A stretch of DNA of 64,000 bases, taken from contig NZ_JACVEW010000015.1 in assembly GCF_017776525.1 (NCBI RefSeq), forward strand, positions 24,144-88,143, given 5' to 3'. Each line of letters begins with the position of its first letter. The stretch's first letter is position 1. The DNA is from Marinobacterium alkalitolerans (GTDB lineage: Bacteria > Pseudomonadota > Gammaproteobacteria > Pseudomonadales > Balneatricaceae). The notes beneath the pieces were generated by a model that did no database searches, had not been told where the DNA came from, and was given only the letters and a program-made list of their open reading frames with translations. Below are positions 1 through 12,862 of the stretch, one piece after another. The position numbers and the translations under genes are program-made.

Positions 1-462
1 TTCCAGGTCTCGTCCAAGATCGATTCCCGCACCATTCTGGATCAGGGCGGCGCGGAGAGCCTGCTGGGTTACGGCGACATGCTCTATGTGCCGGCCGGCA
101 CCAGCATTCCCAACCGCGTGCATGGTGCCTTTGTCAGCGATGATGAGGTGCACCGCGTGGTCGAACAGTGGAAGCTGTTGGGCACCCCGAACTATATCGA
201 AGAAATTCTGTCCGATGGCGGCAGTGATGCCGGCACTGCCGGTAATCTGTTTGATGACGAACAGGACCCGCTCTACGACGAAGCCGTGGCCTTTGTGACC
301 GAATCACGCAAGGCGTCCATCTCCAGCGTTCAGCGCAAACTCAAGATCGGCTATAACCGAGCGGCGCGCATGATCGAATCGATGGAAGCGGCCGGTGTTG
401 TCTCCGAAGCGGGCAGTAATGGCCAGCGCGAAGTGCTGGCACCGCCACCCCCGAGGGATTGA
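1..462 (+). CDS. ftsK: DNA translocase FtsK, C-terminal part (5' truncated by window edge)
   Basis: The reading frame is open from base 1 and ends at TGA 460-462, giving 153 codons. It holds the end of the motor domain ([18 protein letters not shown], then a PAGTS segment) and the C-terminal winged-helix gamma domain (about the last 65 residues, from [18 protein letters not shown]). FtsK is a septum-anchored hexameric ATPase that pumps chromosome ends towards dif; the gamma domain reads KOPS and activates XerD. The stop overlaps the lolA start (TGATG), the usual ftsK-lolA-rarA order. A dif site lies about 24 kb downstream in this window. The membrane and linker domains lie outside it. Confidence 0.95.
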   Translation, partial: FQVSSKIDSRTILDQGGAESLLGYGDMLYVPAGTSIPNRVHGAFVSDDEVHRVVEQWKLLGTPNYIEEILSDGGSDAGTAGNLFDDEQDPLYDEAVAFVTESRKASISSVQRKLKIGYNRAARMIESMEAAGVVSEAGSNGQREVLAPPPPRD

Positions 463-1097
463 TGATGATGTTGAAGAAACTGATCAGCGCCTGTGCGCTC
501 ATGTTGCCGCTCTCGCTGCAAGCAGGCCCGGTTGAGGAGCTGGAGATGCTGCTGTCCGGGCATGAGTCTGCGCAGGCTGATTTTGTGCAGTTTTCGCTCA
601 ATGAAGGCGGTAACCGTGCCGAAGAGTCCAATGGGCACTTCGTGGTGCAGCGGCCCAACCGTTTTCGCTGGGTGACCGAAACGCCGTTTGAGCAGCAGAT
701 TATCAGTGATGGTCAGTATATCTGGGTGTACGACCCCGACCTGGAGCAGGTCACCCGAAAACCGGCTGACCAGCAGGGTAACAGTGCCCCTGCCATGATT
801 CTGAATGGGCAGATTCAGACTCTGGGCAAGGATTTTGCCATCAGCAAGATCGACGAAGACGCCTCCGGTGTTGCCCTGTTTGAGCTGGTCCCGCGTGAGC
901 CGGAAAACAGCACCTTTACCCGTATTCGCCTTCTTTTCGAGCAGGGACGTATTACCGAGCTGTCCATGCAGGACAGTCTGGGTCAGCGCAGCATGCTGGT
1001 GCTGGACGGGCTGGAGTATGATCCGGAACTGCCCGATGGCGTGTTTGATTTCGTTCCGCCTGAAGGGGTGGATGTCATTCTGGATCAGGGGTTCTGA
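462..1097 (+). CDS. lolA: Outer-membrane lipoprotein carrier LolA
   Basis: About 211 residues, the usual LolA size. A short signal peptide (Lys-Lys, then [15 protein letters not shown]) precedes the mature protein. The core has the LolA pattern of bulky aromatics ([30 protein letters not shown]). LolA takes lipoproteins released by LolCDE across the periplasm to LolB. Three in-frame ATGs (462, 465, 468) follow a GAGG at 454-457; I used the first, which overlaps the ftsK stop, but 465 or 468 is equally possible. The stop overlaps the rarA ATG by one base, so the genes are translationally coupled. Confidence 0.93.
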   Translation: MMMLKKLISACALMLPLSLQAGPVEELEMLLSGHESAQADFVQFSLNEGGNRAEESNGHFVVQRPNRFRWVTETPFEQQIISDGQYIWVYDPDLEQVTRKPADQQGNSAPAMILNGQIQTLGKDFAISKIDEDASGVALFELVPREPENSTFTRIRLLFEQGRITELSMQDSLGQRSMLVLDGLEYDPELPDGVFDFVPPEGVDVILDQGF

Positions 1098-2449
1098 TGC
1101 AGGACCTGTTTGATCAACCGGGACGGGGCTACCAGCCGCTGGCGGCGCGCATGCGCCCCACACAGCTGGAGCGTTACATCGGCCAAAGCCATCTGCTGGC
1201 CCCCGGCAAGCCACTGCGCCAGGCGCTGGAGCAGGGAGCTATCCACTCGATGATCCTGTGGGGGCCGCCGGGGGTGGGCAAGACCACGCTGGCGCAACTG
1301 GTGGCCCATCAGGTTGACGCGCACTTCATGACAGTGTCGGCTGTCCTTGCCGGCGTAAAAGAGATTCGTCAGGCCGTGGATGAGGCGCGGCAGGTGAAAG
1401 CGCAGAGCGGGCGCAAGACCATTCTGTTCGTGGATGAAGTGCACCGTTTCAACAAATCGCAGCAGGATGCCTTTCTGCCCTACGTGGAAGATGGCACTGT
1501 CATTTTCATTGGTGCTACCACTGAAAACCCCTCGTTTGAACTGAATAACGCGCTGCTCTCCCGTGCCCGTGTATATCTGCTGCGCTCCCTCACTCAGGAA
1601 GAGCTGCTGCAGGTGATTGAGCAGGCACTGGAAGATGCGCAGCAGGGGCTGGGTGCACAGCCCTTGCAGATCCCTCTGGACATGCGTGAACAGCTGGCGC
1701 TGGCTGCCGATGGCGATGCCCGTACGGCGCTGAATCTGCTGGAGATCGCCAGTGATCTGGCCCAGGAGCAGCCGGATGGTTCGCGTCAGGTCACGCCAGA
1801 GGTGCTGAAAGAAGTGTTGCAGGCCGGTGGTCGTCGTTTCGACAAGGGCGGTGACCACTTCTATGACATGATCTCGGCGTTCCATAAATCGGTGCGCGGC
1901 TCGTCGCCTGACGGCGCGTTGTACTGGTATTGCCGCATGCTCGATGGCGGCGCGGACCCGCTGTATGTGGCACGCCGACTGGTGGCCATCGCTTCAGAGG
2001 ATATCGGCAATGCCGATCCGCGTGCCATGCAGGTGGCACTGTCGGCCTGGGATGCGTTCGAGCGGGTCGGCCCGGCCGAAGGAGAGCGCGCCATTGCTCA
2101 GGCGGCGGTCTACTGTGCCTGCGCCCCCAAAAGTAATGCCCTGTACCGGGCCTTTAACCAGTGCCTTGCGGACGTTCGCAAGGAAGGTTCTCACCCCGTG
2201 CCTGAGCACCTGCGCAATGCGCCGACCAGTCTGATGAAAGACCTGGGTTACGGCGCGGAGTACCGCTATGCGCATGACGAGCCGGATGCCTACGCTGCCG
2301 GTGAAAACTATCTGCCGGAAGCCATCGCGGATCGGCGCTGGTATGAGCCGGAGCCCCGCGGACTGGAAATCAAGATCCGTGAAAAGCTGCAGCGGCTGAG
2401 GCAACAGGACCAGAACAGCCCCAAACAGCGTTACAGGAGTCGGAGATGA
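1097..2449 (+). CDS. rarA: Replication-associated recombination protein A (RarA/MgsA), AAA+ ATPase
   Basis: 450 residues, full length for the family. Walker A is GPPGVGKT at residues 56-63 and Walker [11 protein letters not shown] at about 109-118, followed by sensor 1 ([10 protein letters not shown]) and the C-terminal MgsA tetramerisation region ([32 protein letters not shown]). RarA is a clamp-loader-like ATPase acting at stalled forks and single-strand/double-strand junctions. It lies in the conserved ftsK-lolA-rarA-crcB-serS series, overlapping lolA by one base and crcB by four. Confidence 0.95.
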   Translation: MQDLFDQPGRGYQPLAARMRPTQLERYIGQSHLLAPGKPLRQALEQGAIHSMILWGPPGVGKTTLAQLVAHQVDAHFMTVSAVLAGVKEIRQAVDEARQVKAQSGRKTILFVDEVHRFNKSQQDAFLPYVEDGTVIFIGATTENPSFELNNALLSRARVYLLRSLTQEELLQVIEQALEDAQQGLGAQPLQIPLDMREQLALAADGDARTALNLLEIASDLAQEQPDGSRQVTPEVLKEVLQAGGRRFDKGGDHFYDMISAFHKSVRGSSPDGALYWYCRMLDGGADPLYVARRLVAIASEDIGNADPRAMQVALSAWDAFERVGPAEGERAIAQAAVYCACAPKSNALYRAFNQCLADVRKEGSHPVPEHLRNAPTSLMKDLGYGAEYRYAHDEPDAYAAGENYLPEAIADRRWYEPEPRGLEIKIREKLQRLRQQDQNSPKQRYRSRR

Positions 2450-2817
2450 TGCATCTGTTGGCGGTTGCACTGGGAGGCGCCCTGGGCGCACTGGGGCGCT
2501 ACTGGGTCAGTGGCTGGCTTAACAACGCTGAGCATCCGCTTCCGCTGGGCACGCTGACCGTCAATGTGCTCGGCTCTTTCCTGATGGGCGTCATGTTCGT
2601 GCTGGTACTGGAAAAGGCCCGCCTGTCACCGGAGCTGCGTCCGCTCATCATGGTAGGGTTCCTTGGGGCCTTCACGACCTTTTCCACGTTTTCGCTGGAA
2701 ACCGTGGCCATGATCGGTGAAGGGCATGTCATGTCGGCGCTGATTTATATATCATTGAGTGTTTTATTGTGCATCGCGGCACTTGGTGCCGGATTGTGGT
2801 TGACCCGTTTGTTCTGA
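2446..2817 (+). CDS. crcB: Fluoride ion channel CrcB/Fluc
   Basis: 123 residues with four predicted membrane helices. Family signatures are [11 protein letters not shown] near the N-terminus, NVLGSFLMG in the second helix and [13 protein letters not shown] in the third, which carries the phenylalanine box and sodium-site residues. Fluc proteins form dual-topology dimers that export fluoride. ATG 2446 follows AGGAG (2434-2438) at good spacing and overlaps the rarA stop; ATG 2449 is the alternative. I see no fluoride riboswitch, as expected for an internal operon gene. Confidence 0.93.
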   Translation: MMHLLAVALGGALGALGRYWVSGWLNNAEHPLPLGTLTVNVLGSFLMGVMFVLVLEKARLSPELRPLIMVGFLGAFTTFSTFSLETVAMIGEGHVMSALIYISLSVLLCIAALGAGLWLTRLF

Positions 2818-4113
<1,296 letters not shown>

Positions 4114-4132
4114 GTCAGTCGGCTTCCCTGCC

Positions 4133-4159
4133 AAAAGCCCCGCACTTGCGGGGCTTTTT
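4133..4159 (+). terminator. Rho-independent terminator after serS
   Basis: GCCCCGC (4137-4143) pairs with GCGGGGC (4148-4154) across a four-base loop. AAAA precedes the stem and TTTTT follows it. Confidence 0.9.
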
Positions 4160-4252
4160 CGTTCCGTTTCTGACCTCGCGCAAGCCGTGATGAAACCCAT
4201 CGGGTATACTGGCGCGAAATTGGCAGCATCATCGGTTTTAAGGAGCGCCAGC

Positions 4253-5461
4253 ATGAAAACGCGTTACGATGTTCTGATAGTGGGCGGTGGTATGGTCGGG
4301 TCCTCACTGGCCTGTGCCCTGGGTGACAGCGGGCTCTCCGTTGCCGTACTTGAGCGCAGCCTTCCCCCGGCGTTTTCGCCAGAGCAGCCGCATGATCTCA
4401 GGGTCTCGGCCCTGAGCGTTGCATCCGAGCGTTTTCTGCAGAACCTGGGTGCCTGGGAGGGCATTCAGACCCGGCGCAGCTGCCCCTATCGACGCATGAA
4501 GGTCTGGGAGCAGGACGCCAGGCGCGCCGCAACCGAGTTTGATGCCACTGCCATCGGCCATGATCACCTGGGGCATATCGTCGAGAACCGCATTATCCAG
4601 TTGGCACTGCTGGAGCGGCTGAAAGCCTTTGATAATATCGATCTCATTACCCCGGCGAAAACCGCCCGAATTGATTATTCACCGGGCGCCACGCTGGTTG
4701 AGCTGGAGTCGGGCGAACAAGTGGTCGGTCGACTCGTTGTGGCGGCGGATGGCGGTGACTCTCAAGTGCGTCAGGCGGCAGGCATAGGCGTGACCCAGTG
4801 GGACTATGACCAGCACGCACTGGTCGCCGGTGTATCCACGGCCTACCCGCAGCAGGATATTACCTGGCAGCAATTCACACCCACCGGACCACTGGCGTTT
4901 CTTCCGTTGAGTGGCCATAACGCCTCTATGGTCTGGTATAACACCCCGAATGAGGTCAAACGCCTGCTGGCCCTGCCGGATGATCGTTTTCTTGACCAGA
5001 TGCATCAGACCTTTCCGACAGAGCTGGGCCAGCTGACCGAACTTCAGGGGCGGGGCAGCTTCGCCCTGCGCCGTCAGCATGCTCAGCAGTATGTGATGGA
5101 AGGTCTGGCGCTGGCAGGGGATGCCGCGCACATGATTCACCCGTTGGCCGGTCAGGGCGTTAATATCGGGCTTTTGGATGCGGCAGCGCTGGCCGAAACG
5201 GTTTTGCAGGCGCACGCTGAAGGGCGTTCACCGGGTGAATTGGCGGTATTGCGGGGCTACGAAAAGCAGCGTCGCCAGCACAACCTGCTGATGATGCAGG
5301 TGATGGATGGCTTCTACCGTGTGTTCAGCAACGATTTTGCGCCATTGAAGCTGCTGCGTAATGCGGGGCTGGGCATTGCCGGGCACTTGCCACCGGCACG
5401 TAATCAGGTCATGGCGTTTGCGATGGGGCTCAAGGGGCGCCTGCCGAAGCTGGCTCAGTAA
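4253..5461 (+). CDS. FAD-dependent ubiquinone-biosynthesis hydroxylase, UbiF-like
   Basis: 402 residues from ATG 4253, which follows AGGAG at 4241-4245; an in-frame ATG at 4187 lacks a good RBS and would place residues ahead of the FAD motif. The Rossmann motif VGGGMVG is at residues 9-15. The second FAD motif GDAAHMIHPLAGQGVN is near residue 288. Family hallmarks (PYRRMKVWE, TWQQFTPTGPLAFLPL) match E. coli UbiF more closely than UbiH or UbiI. UbiF-type enzymes hydroxylate the benzoquinol ring late in ubiquinone synthesis at the inner membrane. Substrate position is inferred; it could also be a UbiI/UbiH-type paralogue. Confidence 0.8.
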   Translation: MKTRYDVLIVGGGMVGSSLACALGDSGLSVAVLERSLPPAFSPEQPHDLRVSALSVASERFLQNLGAWEGIQTRRSCPYRRMKVWEQDARRAATEFDATAIGHDHLGHIVENRIIQLALLERLKAFDNIDLITPAKTARIDYSPGATLVELESGEQVVGRLVVAADGGDSQVRQAAGIGVTQWDYDQHALVAGVSTAYPQQDITWQQFTPTGPLAFLPLSGHNASMVWYNTPNEVKRLLALPDDRFLDQMHQTFPTELGQLTELQGRGSFALRRQHAQQYVMEGLALAGDAAHMIHPLAGQGVNIGLLDAAALAETVLQAHAEGRSPGELAVLRGYEKQRRQHNLLMMQVMDGFYRVFSNDFAPLKLLRNAGLGIAGHLPPARNQVMAFAMGLKGRLPKLAQ

Positions 5462-5480
5462 CTGAGGCCTGAATAAGAAA

Positions 5481-5498
5481 GACCGCCCGAAGGCGGTC
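5481..5498 (-). terminator. Terminator after the phasin genes
   Basis: GACCGCC and GGCGGTC form a seven-pair stem with a four-base loop. The T-rich tract (TTTCTTATT) lies on the minus-strand side, so it mainly serves the minus-strand phasin gene; the UbiF-like gene converges on it. Confidence 0.75.
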
Positions 5499-5526
5499 AT
5501 TCAGATCAACCTGCAGTCAGCAGGTA

Positions 5527-6015
5527 TCAAGAGGCAGATGCAGATGCCGAGCTCGCCTTGCGGGCGGCCGGCTTGCTGGCAGCCGGTTTCTTCGGCTGTG
5601 CAGCAGTGGTATCCACGTTCGGCATGAACTTGCTCAGATCGAAAGCTGACATGTCCATGGCAGGCATTTCAAACTGTTTGGGGTCGAAGTAGGGGGCATC
5701 ACCCAGAGACATCAGGCTGTCTTCAACCAGCGCAGACATCTGTTCGCGTACTTCAGTCAGAGCAGCCAGCTCTTTCTCGGCTACTTCAGTCCATTTGGCT
5801 TCCTGATCTTTCAGGTAGCTCATCTGCAGCTGAATCGCTTCCTTGGGTTCCTTGACCTCAGCCAGCGCCTTAACCTGAGCCAGGCCAGCGTTCAGGCAGT
5901 TGGTGAAATACTCAGACTGCAGTGCGAAAATGGTCTCGACCGCTTTCTGGTTGGCTTCGGTCAGCTGGGTGACCGGCTTCATTTTTTCCTGCATTTCCTT
6001 GAATACGTCGTACAT
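5527..6015 (-). CDS. Phasin family protein with Ala/Lys/Ser-rich tail
   Basis: 162 residues from ATG 6015, preceded by AAGGTG six bases upstream; an upstream GTG at 6024 is less likely. Residues 1 to about 105 are a helical amphipathic phasin domain (MYDVFKEMQEKMKPV, LAQVKALAEVKEPKEAIQLQ). The last 30 residues are low-complexity Pro/Lys/Ala/Ser (QPKKPAASKPAARKASS), like the DNA-contacting tails of PhaF-type phasins, though much shorter. Phasins coat polyhydroxyalkanoate granules. It is a paralogue of the next gene upstream on the same strand. No PHA synthase lies in this window. Confidence 0.85.
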   Translation of the reverse strand: MYDVFKEMQEKMKPVTQLTEANQKAVETIFALQSEYFTNCLNAGLAQVKALAEVKEPKEAIQLQMSYLKDQEAKWTEVAEKELAALTEVREQMSALVEDSLMSLGDAPYFDPKQFEMPAMDMSAFDLSKFMPNVDTTAAQPKKPAASKPAARKASSASASAS

Positions 6016-6124
6016 GCTTGTCACCTTGAAACTATTGATGCGAATGTGAACGTTCCCTGTCGGTTGCTGCGCTGCAGCAGATCGGGTGCCGAAAGTGGAG
6101 GGGTGGCAAACGCCACCCGATCCA

Positions 6125-6514
6125 TTATTTCTTGGCAGTGATGTCCATCGGCTTCATGAACTTCTCAAGCTCAGCCATGAACGGCATGTCCTTGAGGTCT
6201 TTCATGTCGCCCATTTCGGCAACGCTTTTTTCAACCAGGCCGGTCAGCTGTTCCTTGGCTTCTACCAGAGCAGCCATTTCCTTCTCGGCAACGTCGGTCA
6301 GCTTGGCTTCGATCTCTTTCAGGTACTTGACCTGGAGTTCCAGAGCCGCCTTGGGTTCGCGAACCTCGGACAGAGTTTTCATCTGTGTCAGGCTGGCGTT
6401 GACGAAGTCAGACACGTAAGAGGACTGCAGAGCAATCAGCTTCTCAGTGGTCTTCTTGTTGATTTCGGCCATATCGACCATCGGCTGCATGGATTCTTTC
6501 ATTTTGTCGTACAT
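6125..6514 (-). CDS. Phasin family protein
   Basis: 129 residues from ATG 6514, with AGAGG about eight bases upstream; alternative starts at 6520 and 6523 add two or three residues. The sequence is almost all amphipathic helix (MYDKMKESMQPMVDMAEI, LTQMKTLSEVREPKAALELQ) and aligns along its length with the neighbouring longer phasin, but lacks the basic tail. It lies upstream of that paralogue with a 109-base gap. Two TTGTGC-N3-GCA(C/A)(A/C)A elements upstream (6554-6568, 6613-6627) suggest repression by a PhaR-like regulator (inference). Confidence 0.87.
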   Translation of the reverse strand: MYDKMKESMQPMVDMAEINKKTTEKLIALQSSYVSDFVNASLTQMKTLSEVREPKAALELQVKYLKEIEAKLTDVAEKEMAALVEAKEQLTGLVEKSVAEMGDMKDLKDMPFMAELEKFMKPMDITAKK

Positions 6515-6553
6515 CTTCATCACCTCTCATTGTGATTAACTGCCATTGCTGTT

Positions 6554-6568
6554 TTGTGCAATGCAACA
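6554..6568. promoter_or_regulatory. Putative PhaR-type operator, site 1
   Basis: TTGTGC-AAT-GCAACA, an imperfect copy of the perfect palindrome at 6613-6627 and about 59 bases from it centre to centre, in the region between the phasins and the M16 protease. The PhaR assignment is inferred from the TGC-N3-GCA core and the phasin target. Confidence 0.45.
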
Positions 6569-6607
6569 TAACGTCACTCTAGTGAACAGAATTTGGCCAG
6601 TCAAGCA

Positions 6608-6632
6608 CTTTTTTGTGCGCCGCACAAAAAAG
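6608..6632. promoter_or_regulatory. Perfect 11-bp inverted repeat, putative PhaR-type operator, site 2
   Basis: CTTTTTTGTGC and GCACAAAAAAG pair perfectly across GCC. The inner TTGTGC-N3-GCACAA is an operator-like palindrome. It could instead be a weak hairpin, but it sits upstream of genes on both sides rather than downstream of one, which favours an operator. Confidence 0.5.
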
Positions 6633-6738
6633 ATTCAGGGCGTGGCAAGTGCTGCCCGGCAAGTGCACTGCAATGATGATCGGTAATGGTTACAATGCAG
6701 TAAAACCCAGAGAATTCGTTAAAGTGGATAGGCCTTTC

Positions 6739-9654
6739 ATGCAACAAGACAATTGTCATCCCGCATTTCATTTTCTCGGCAATACACAGATTGATGCCCT
6801 GAACGTGGAAGTGGCCGAGTTCGAGCACAAGGCAACCGGTGCCCGTCATTACCACATCGCAACCGACCATGATGAAAACGTGTTTCTGGTTGCCTTCCGT
6901 ACCGTGCCCGAAGACTCACGCGGTATCGCACACATCCTGGAGCACACTGCACTGTGTGGCAGTGAGCGTTACCCTGTGCGGGATCCGTTTTTCATGATGA
7001 CCCGCCGCTCGCTGAATACCTTCATGAACGCCTTTACCAGCAGCGACTGGACGGCCTACCCCTTTGCAAGCCAGAACCGCAAAGACTATTTCAACCTGCT
7101 GGACGTGTATCTGGATGCGGCCTTTTTCTCGCGTCTTGATCCTCTGGATTTTGCACAGGAAGGGCATCGGGTTGAATTTGCCGAAGCGGATAACCCCGAG
7201 TCGGATCTGGTGTACAAGGGCGTGGTCTACAACGAGATGAAAGGGGCAATGAGTTCGCCGGTGGCCACCCTCTGGCAAACCCTGACCAAGTACCTGTTCC
7301 CGACCACGACGTACCACCACAACAGTGGCGGTGATCCTGACTGCATTCCGGATCTGACCTATGAGGATCTGTGCGAGTTCTATCGCAGTCACTACCACCC
7401 CAGCAATGCGGTCTTCATGACCTTTGGTGACATTCCGGTCGAAGAGCTGCATCGACGCTTTGAAGAAAATGCGCTGGCGCGTTTCGAGCGCCGTGACGAG
7501 CAGATTGCCGTCGAGGACGAGAAGCGCTACTTCGCGCCGGTCCGTGTGGAAGAGGCCTATGCCCTCACGCAGGACGATATCAGCCAGTCCACCCACCATG
7601 TAATGGGCTGGTTGCTGCCGCGCTCTATCGATCTGGACGAATTGATGCAGGCTCATCTGTTGACGCGCGTGCTGCTGGACAACTCCAGCTCGCCCCTGCG
7701 TGCAGCACTGGAATCAACCGATCTGGGCAGTGCACCATCGCCTCTGTGCGGGCTGGAAGATTCCAACCGCGAGATGAGCTTCCTGTGCGGGCTGGAGGGC
7801 AGTGAGCCCGAACACGCGGCGGCCTTCGAAACACTGGTGCTGGACACGCTTGAGCAGGTGGCCCGGGAGGGCGTGCCGATGGAGATGGTTGAGGCCCAGT
7901 TGCACCAGCTGGAGCTGGCGCAGCGTGAGATCACGGGTGATGGCTATCCCTTCGGGCTGCAGTTGATCCTTGCTTCCATGCCGGCTGCCATTCACCGTGG
8001 CAACCCGGTTGGCGTGTTGGACATTGACCCGGCACTGGAGAAACTGCGTGAGCTGATCAAGGACGAAAACTTCATTCCGGGCCTGATTCGCCGCTGGCTG
8101 CTCGACAACCCGCATCGCGTACGCCTGACATTGCGTCCGGATGCCGAGATGGCGGACCGCCGCGAAGCTGCGGAGGCGGCCCGTCTGGCTCAGATCAAGT
8201 CCGGCCTCACTGATACCGAGAAGCAGGCAATTATTGACCGTGCGGCGGCTCTGGAAGCCCGTCAGGCCCAGATCGATGATGACAGTGTGCTGCCCTGTGT
8301 CACGCTGGAGGATGTACCGGCGGAGCTGAATCTGCCGACCGCAACCGAGCTGGCCTCGGGGCCCGCTAATACAACGCTGTTCAACGCGGGCACCAACGGG
8401 CTGGTGTATCAGCAGGTCATTGTGGACCTGCCGGATCTGGATGAATCCGAACAGGCCCTGTTGCCGCTCTATACCTACTGTCTGACCGAGCTGGGCTGTG
8501 GTGAACGTGATTACCGTGCCAACCAGGCTTATCAAAGCCAGGTGACCGGCGGTCTGCACGCCTACACCAGCCTGCGTGGTCAAATTGATGATGAACAGTC
8601 CGTCTCCGGCTACCTGGTGATGTCCGGCAAGGCGTTGAGTGTGAACAGCGAAAAGCTGACCTCGCTGATGGCTGAAACCATGGAGCAGGCGCGTTTTGAT
8701 GAAACCGGCCGTATCCGTGAGATTGTCGCTCAGCAGCGTGCACGGCGTGAGCAGGGGATTACCGGCTCCGGACATGCGCTGGCCATGATGGCGGCCAGTG
8801 CCAATCTGGCGCCGGTTGCCAGCTTCAGCCATCGTACCCGAGGCCTTGAAGGCGTGCGTCGGGCCAAGGCGCTGGACAAGCGCATTCAGTCTGAAGAAGC
8901 GCTCAAGGCGCTGGGGCATGAGCTGGCGGCGCTGCATGAGCGCATGAAAGCGGCTCCGCGGCGTTTCCTGCTGGTCGCGGAGGAAGATCATGAGGCGGCC
9001 GTTCTGTCACAGGTAGAACAGTACTGGTCAATGCCTGAATCGGCTGATTTTGCACCGCTGGCGCTTCCCAGAACCCGTCAGTCTGTCGGGCAGTTGTGGC
9101 TGACCAATACTCAGGTGAATTTCTGTGCCACGGCCTTCCCGACCGTGACCACCTCGCATCCGGATGCCGCCGCGCTGACGGTACTGGGTGATTTCCTGCG
9201 TAATGGATATCTCCACCGTGCCATCCGGGAGCAGGGGGGCGCCTACGGTGCCGGGGCCGGTCAGGATAATGGCGATGGCGTGTTCCGCTTCTTCTCCTAT
9301 CGTGACCCGCGGGTCGAAGGAACCCTGTCTGACTTTGTGAAGTCGGTTGACTGGCTGCTCGATTGCGAGAACGAGGAGCAGCGCCTGCAGGAAGCTATCC
9401 TCGGAGTCATCAGCTCGATGGACAAGCCGGGATCTCCGGCTGGCGAAGCCAAGTCCACCTATCACAGCTCGCTGTTCGGGCGTACACCGGACGTACGCCG
9501 TGCGTTCCGACAGCAGATCCTGTCGGTCACGCTGGATGACCTCAAGCGTGTTGCAAAAACCTATCTGAAGCCGGAAATGGCCAGCATCGCGGTCGTGACC
9601 AATGCCAAGACAGCCGAATCACTGCCGGATACATTGCAGCGTATTGACGTATAA
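6739..9654 (+). CDS. M16C zinc metallopeptidase, PreP/Cym1-like (presequence-protease family)
   Basis: 971 residues from ATG 6739; the open frame extends upstream to 6613 but those residues precede the conserved FHFLGNTQIDALNVEV start. The inverted zinc motif HILEH is at residues 65-69 and the distal glutamate lies in NEMKGAMSSP (about residue 166). Two M16 halves are joined by the M16C-associated domain, and the C-terminal half carries EQGGAYGAGA. Organellar PreP degrades targeting peptides and other short unfolded peptides inside a closed chamber. The bacterial role is presumed general oligopeptide degradation. It is followed by a terminator. Confidence 0.93.
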   Translation: MQQDNCHPAFHFLGNTQIDALNVEVAEFEHKATGARHYHIATDHDENVFLVAFRTVPEDSRGIAHILEHTALCGSERYPVRDPFFMMTRRSLNTFMNAFTSSDWTAYPFASQNRKDYFNLLDVYLDAAFFSRLDPLDFAQEGHRVEFAEADNPESDLVYKGVVYNEMKGAMSSPVATLWQTLTKYLFPTTTYHHNSGGDPDCIPDLTYEDLCEFYRSHYHPSNAVFMTFGDIPVEELHRRFEENALARFERRDEQIAVEDEKRYFAPVRVEEAYALTQDDISQSTHHVMGWLLPRSIDLDELMQAHLLTRVLLDNSSSPLRAALESTDLGSAPSPLCGLEDSNREMSFLCGLEGSEPEHAAAFETLVLDTLEQVAREGVPMEMVEAQLHQLELAQREITGDGYPFGLQLILASMPAAIHRGNPVGVLDIDPALEKLRELIKDENFIPGLIRRWLLDNPHRVRLTLRPDAEMADRREAAEAARLAQIKSGLTDTEKQAIIDRAAALEARQAQIDDDSVLPCVTLEDVPAELNLPTATELASGPANTTLFNAGTNGLVYQQVIVDLPDLDESEQALLPLYTYCLTELGCGERDYRANQAYQSQVTGGLHAYTSLRGQIDDEQSVSGYLVMSGKALSVNSEKLTSLMAETMEQARFDETGRIREIVAQQRARREQGITGSGHALAMMAASANLAPVASFSHRTRGLEGVRRAKALDKRIQSEEALKALGHELAALHERMKAAPRRFLLVAEEDHEAAVLSQVEQYWSMPESADFAPLALPRTRQSVGQLWLTNTQVNFCATAFPTVTTSHPDAAALTVLGDFLRNGYLHRAIREQGGAYGAGAGQDNGDGVFRFFSYRDPRVEGTLSDFVKSVDWLLDCENEEQRLQEAILGVISSMDKPGSPAGEAKSTYHSSLFGRTPDVRRAFRQQILSVTLDDLKRVAKTYLKPEMASIAVVTNAKTAESLPDTLQRIDV

Positions 9655-9673
9655 TCGGCGTCACCTTGTCTGG

Positions 9674-9696
9674 GGCCACCTGCGGGTGGCCTTTTT
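9674..9696 (+). terminator. Rho-independent terminator after the M16 protease gene
   Basis: GGCCACC and GGTGGCC form the stem (9674-9691), followed by TTTTT. Confidence 0.88.
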
Positions 9697-9717
9697 GTTT
9701 GTGGAGAATCAGATGTG

Positions 9718-10578
9718 ATGACCACTCCTCTGGTGCAGGGAGCGCTGTTGATACTGTTGTCCGAATGGGCACTGGTAGCCAGCGGCATCATTATTCGCCA
9801 ACTCAGTGATCATTTGCCCACCGAAGTGCTGGTGTTTCTGCGCAACAGTCTTGGCCTTCTCTGGATGCTGCCCTGGATGATTCGGAAGGGGCGACGCGGA
9901 TTGCCCACACAACGCCTGCATCTGCACCTGCTGCGTGCACTGGTCGGTGTGACGGCCATGTCCTGCCTCTACTACGCCTGGGCAAACCTGACGCTGGCGC
10001 AGGCGGCGTTGTTGAAGCAGACATCGCCGTTTTTCGTCCCGATCATCGCCTTTTTCTGGCTGCAGGAGCGGATCAATGCGGCAGTGCGCTGGGCCATTCT
10101 GGTCGGTTTCATGGGCGTGATGCTGATTCTGCAGCCCGGCACGGCGTCATTCAGTCTGGCCGTTGTGGTGGCGCTGGTGGGGGCGGCACTGGGGGCTACG
10201 GCCAAGGTGTGTATTCGTGCCATGCGTTCCACTGAATCACCTCAGCAGATCGTGTTCTATTTTGCGCTCTTCGGGTCGCTCTTTGCGGCCATACCGGCCT
10301 GGAACAGTTGGGTCATGCCGGGTGCGACTGACTGGCTGTGGCTGCTGGCACTTGCAGCGGCTTCAACGCTGGCGCAGCTGTTATTGAGCCGTGCCTATGG
10401 TCTGGCAGGGGCGGGTGTATTGGGGCCCTTCACCTATGCATCCATTCCCTTTGCGGCGCTGGCGGGCTGGCTGATCTGGGATGAGTCGCTTGGCTGGCTG
10501 ACCCTGGGCGGGATGGCGCTGGTTGTGCTGGGTGGCATGCTGACATTGAGAGGGCAGGCAAAAGCCAGGGCAGGCTAA
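9718..10578 (+). CDS. EamA/DMT-superfamily transporter
   Basis: 286 residues from ATG 9718, with GGAG at 9703-9706; a GTG one codon earlier is possible. Ten predicted membrane helices form two five-helix EamA repeats. Family hallmarks are the N-terminal WALVASGIIIRQL segment and the end of the first repeat (AALLKQTSPFFVPIIAFFWLQE, quoted only as an approximate pattern of small and aromatic residues). Members export amino acids or other metabolites; the substrate cannot be told from sequence. It stands alone between two terminators, so it is probably monocistronic. Confidence 0.85.
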   Translation: MTTPLVQGALLILLSEWALVASGIIIRQLSDHLPTEVLVFLRNSLGLLWMLPWMIRKGRRGLPTQRLHLHLLRALVGVTAMSCLYYAWANLTLAQAALLKQTSPFFVPIIAFFWLQERINAAVRWAILVGFMGVMLILQPGTASFSLAVVVALVGAALGATAKVCIRAMRSTESPQQIVFYFALFGSLFAAIPAWNSWVMPGATDWLWLLALAAASTLAQLLLSRAYGLAGAGVLGPFTYASIPFAALAGWLIWDESLGWLTLGGMALVVLGGMLTLRGQAKARAG

Positions 10579-10587
10579 ACAAAAAAA

Positions 10588-10610
10588 CCCGGGCGATGCC
10601 CGGGTTTTTT
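10588..10610. terminator. Bidirectional terminator between the EamA transporter and icd
   Basis: CCCGGGC-GAT-GCCCGGG is flanked by seven As on the left (10581-10587) and six Ts on the right, so it can end both converging genes. Confidence 0.93.
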
Positions 10611-10633
10611 AATACCATCACAAGGGAAGTGGA

Positions 10634-12862
<2,229 letters not shown>

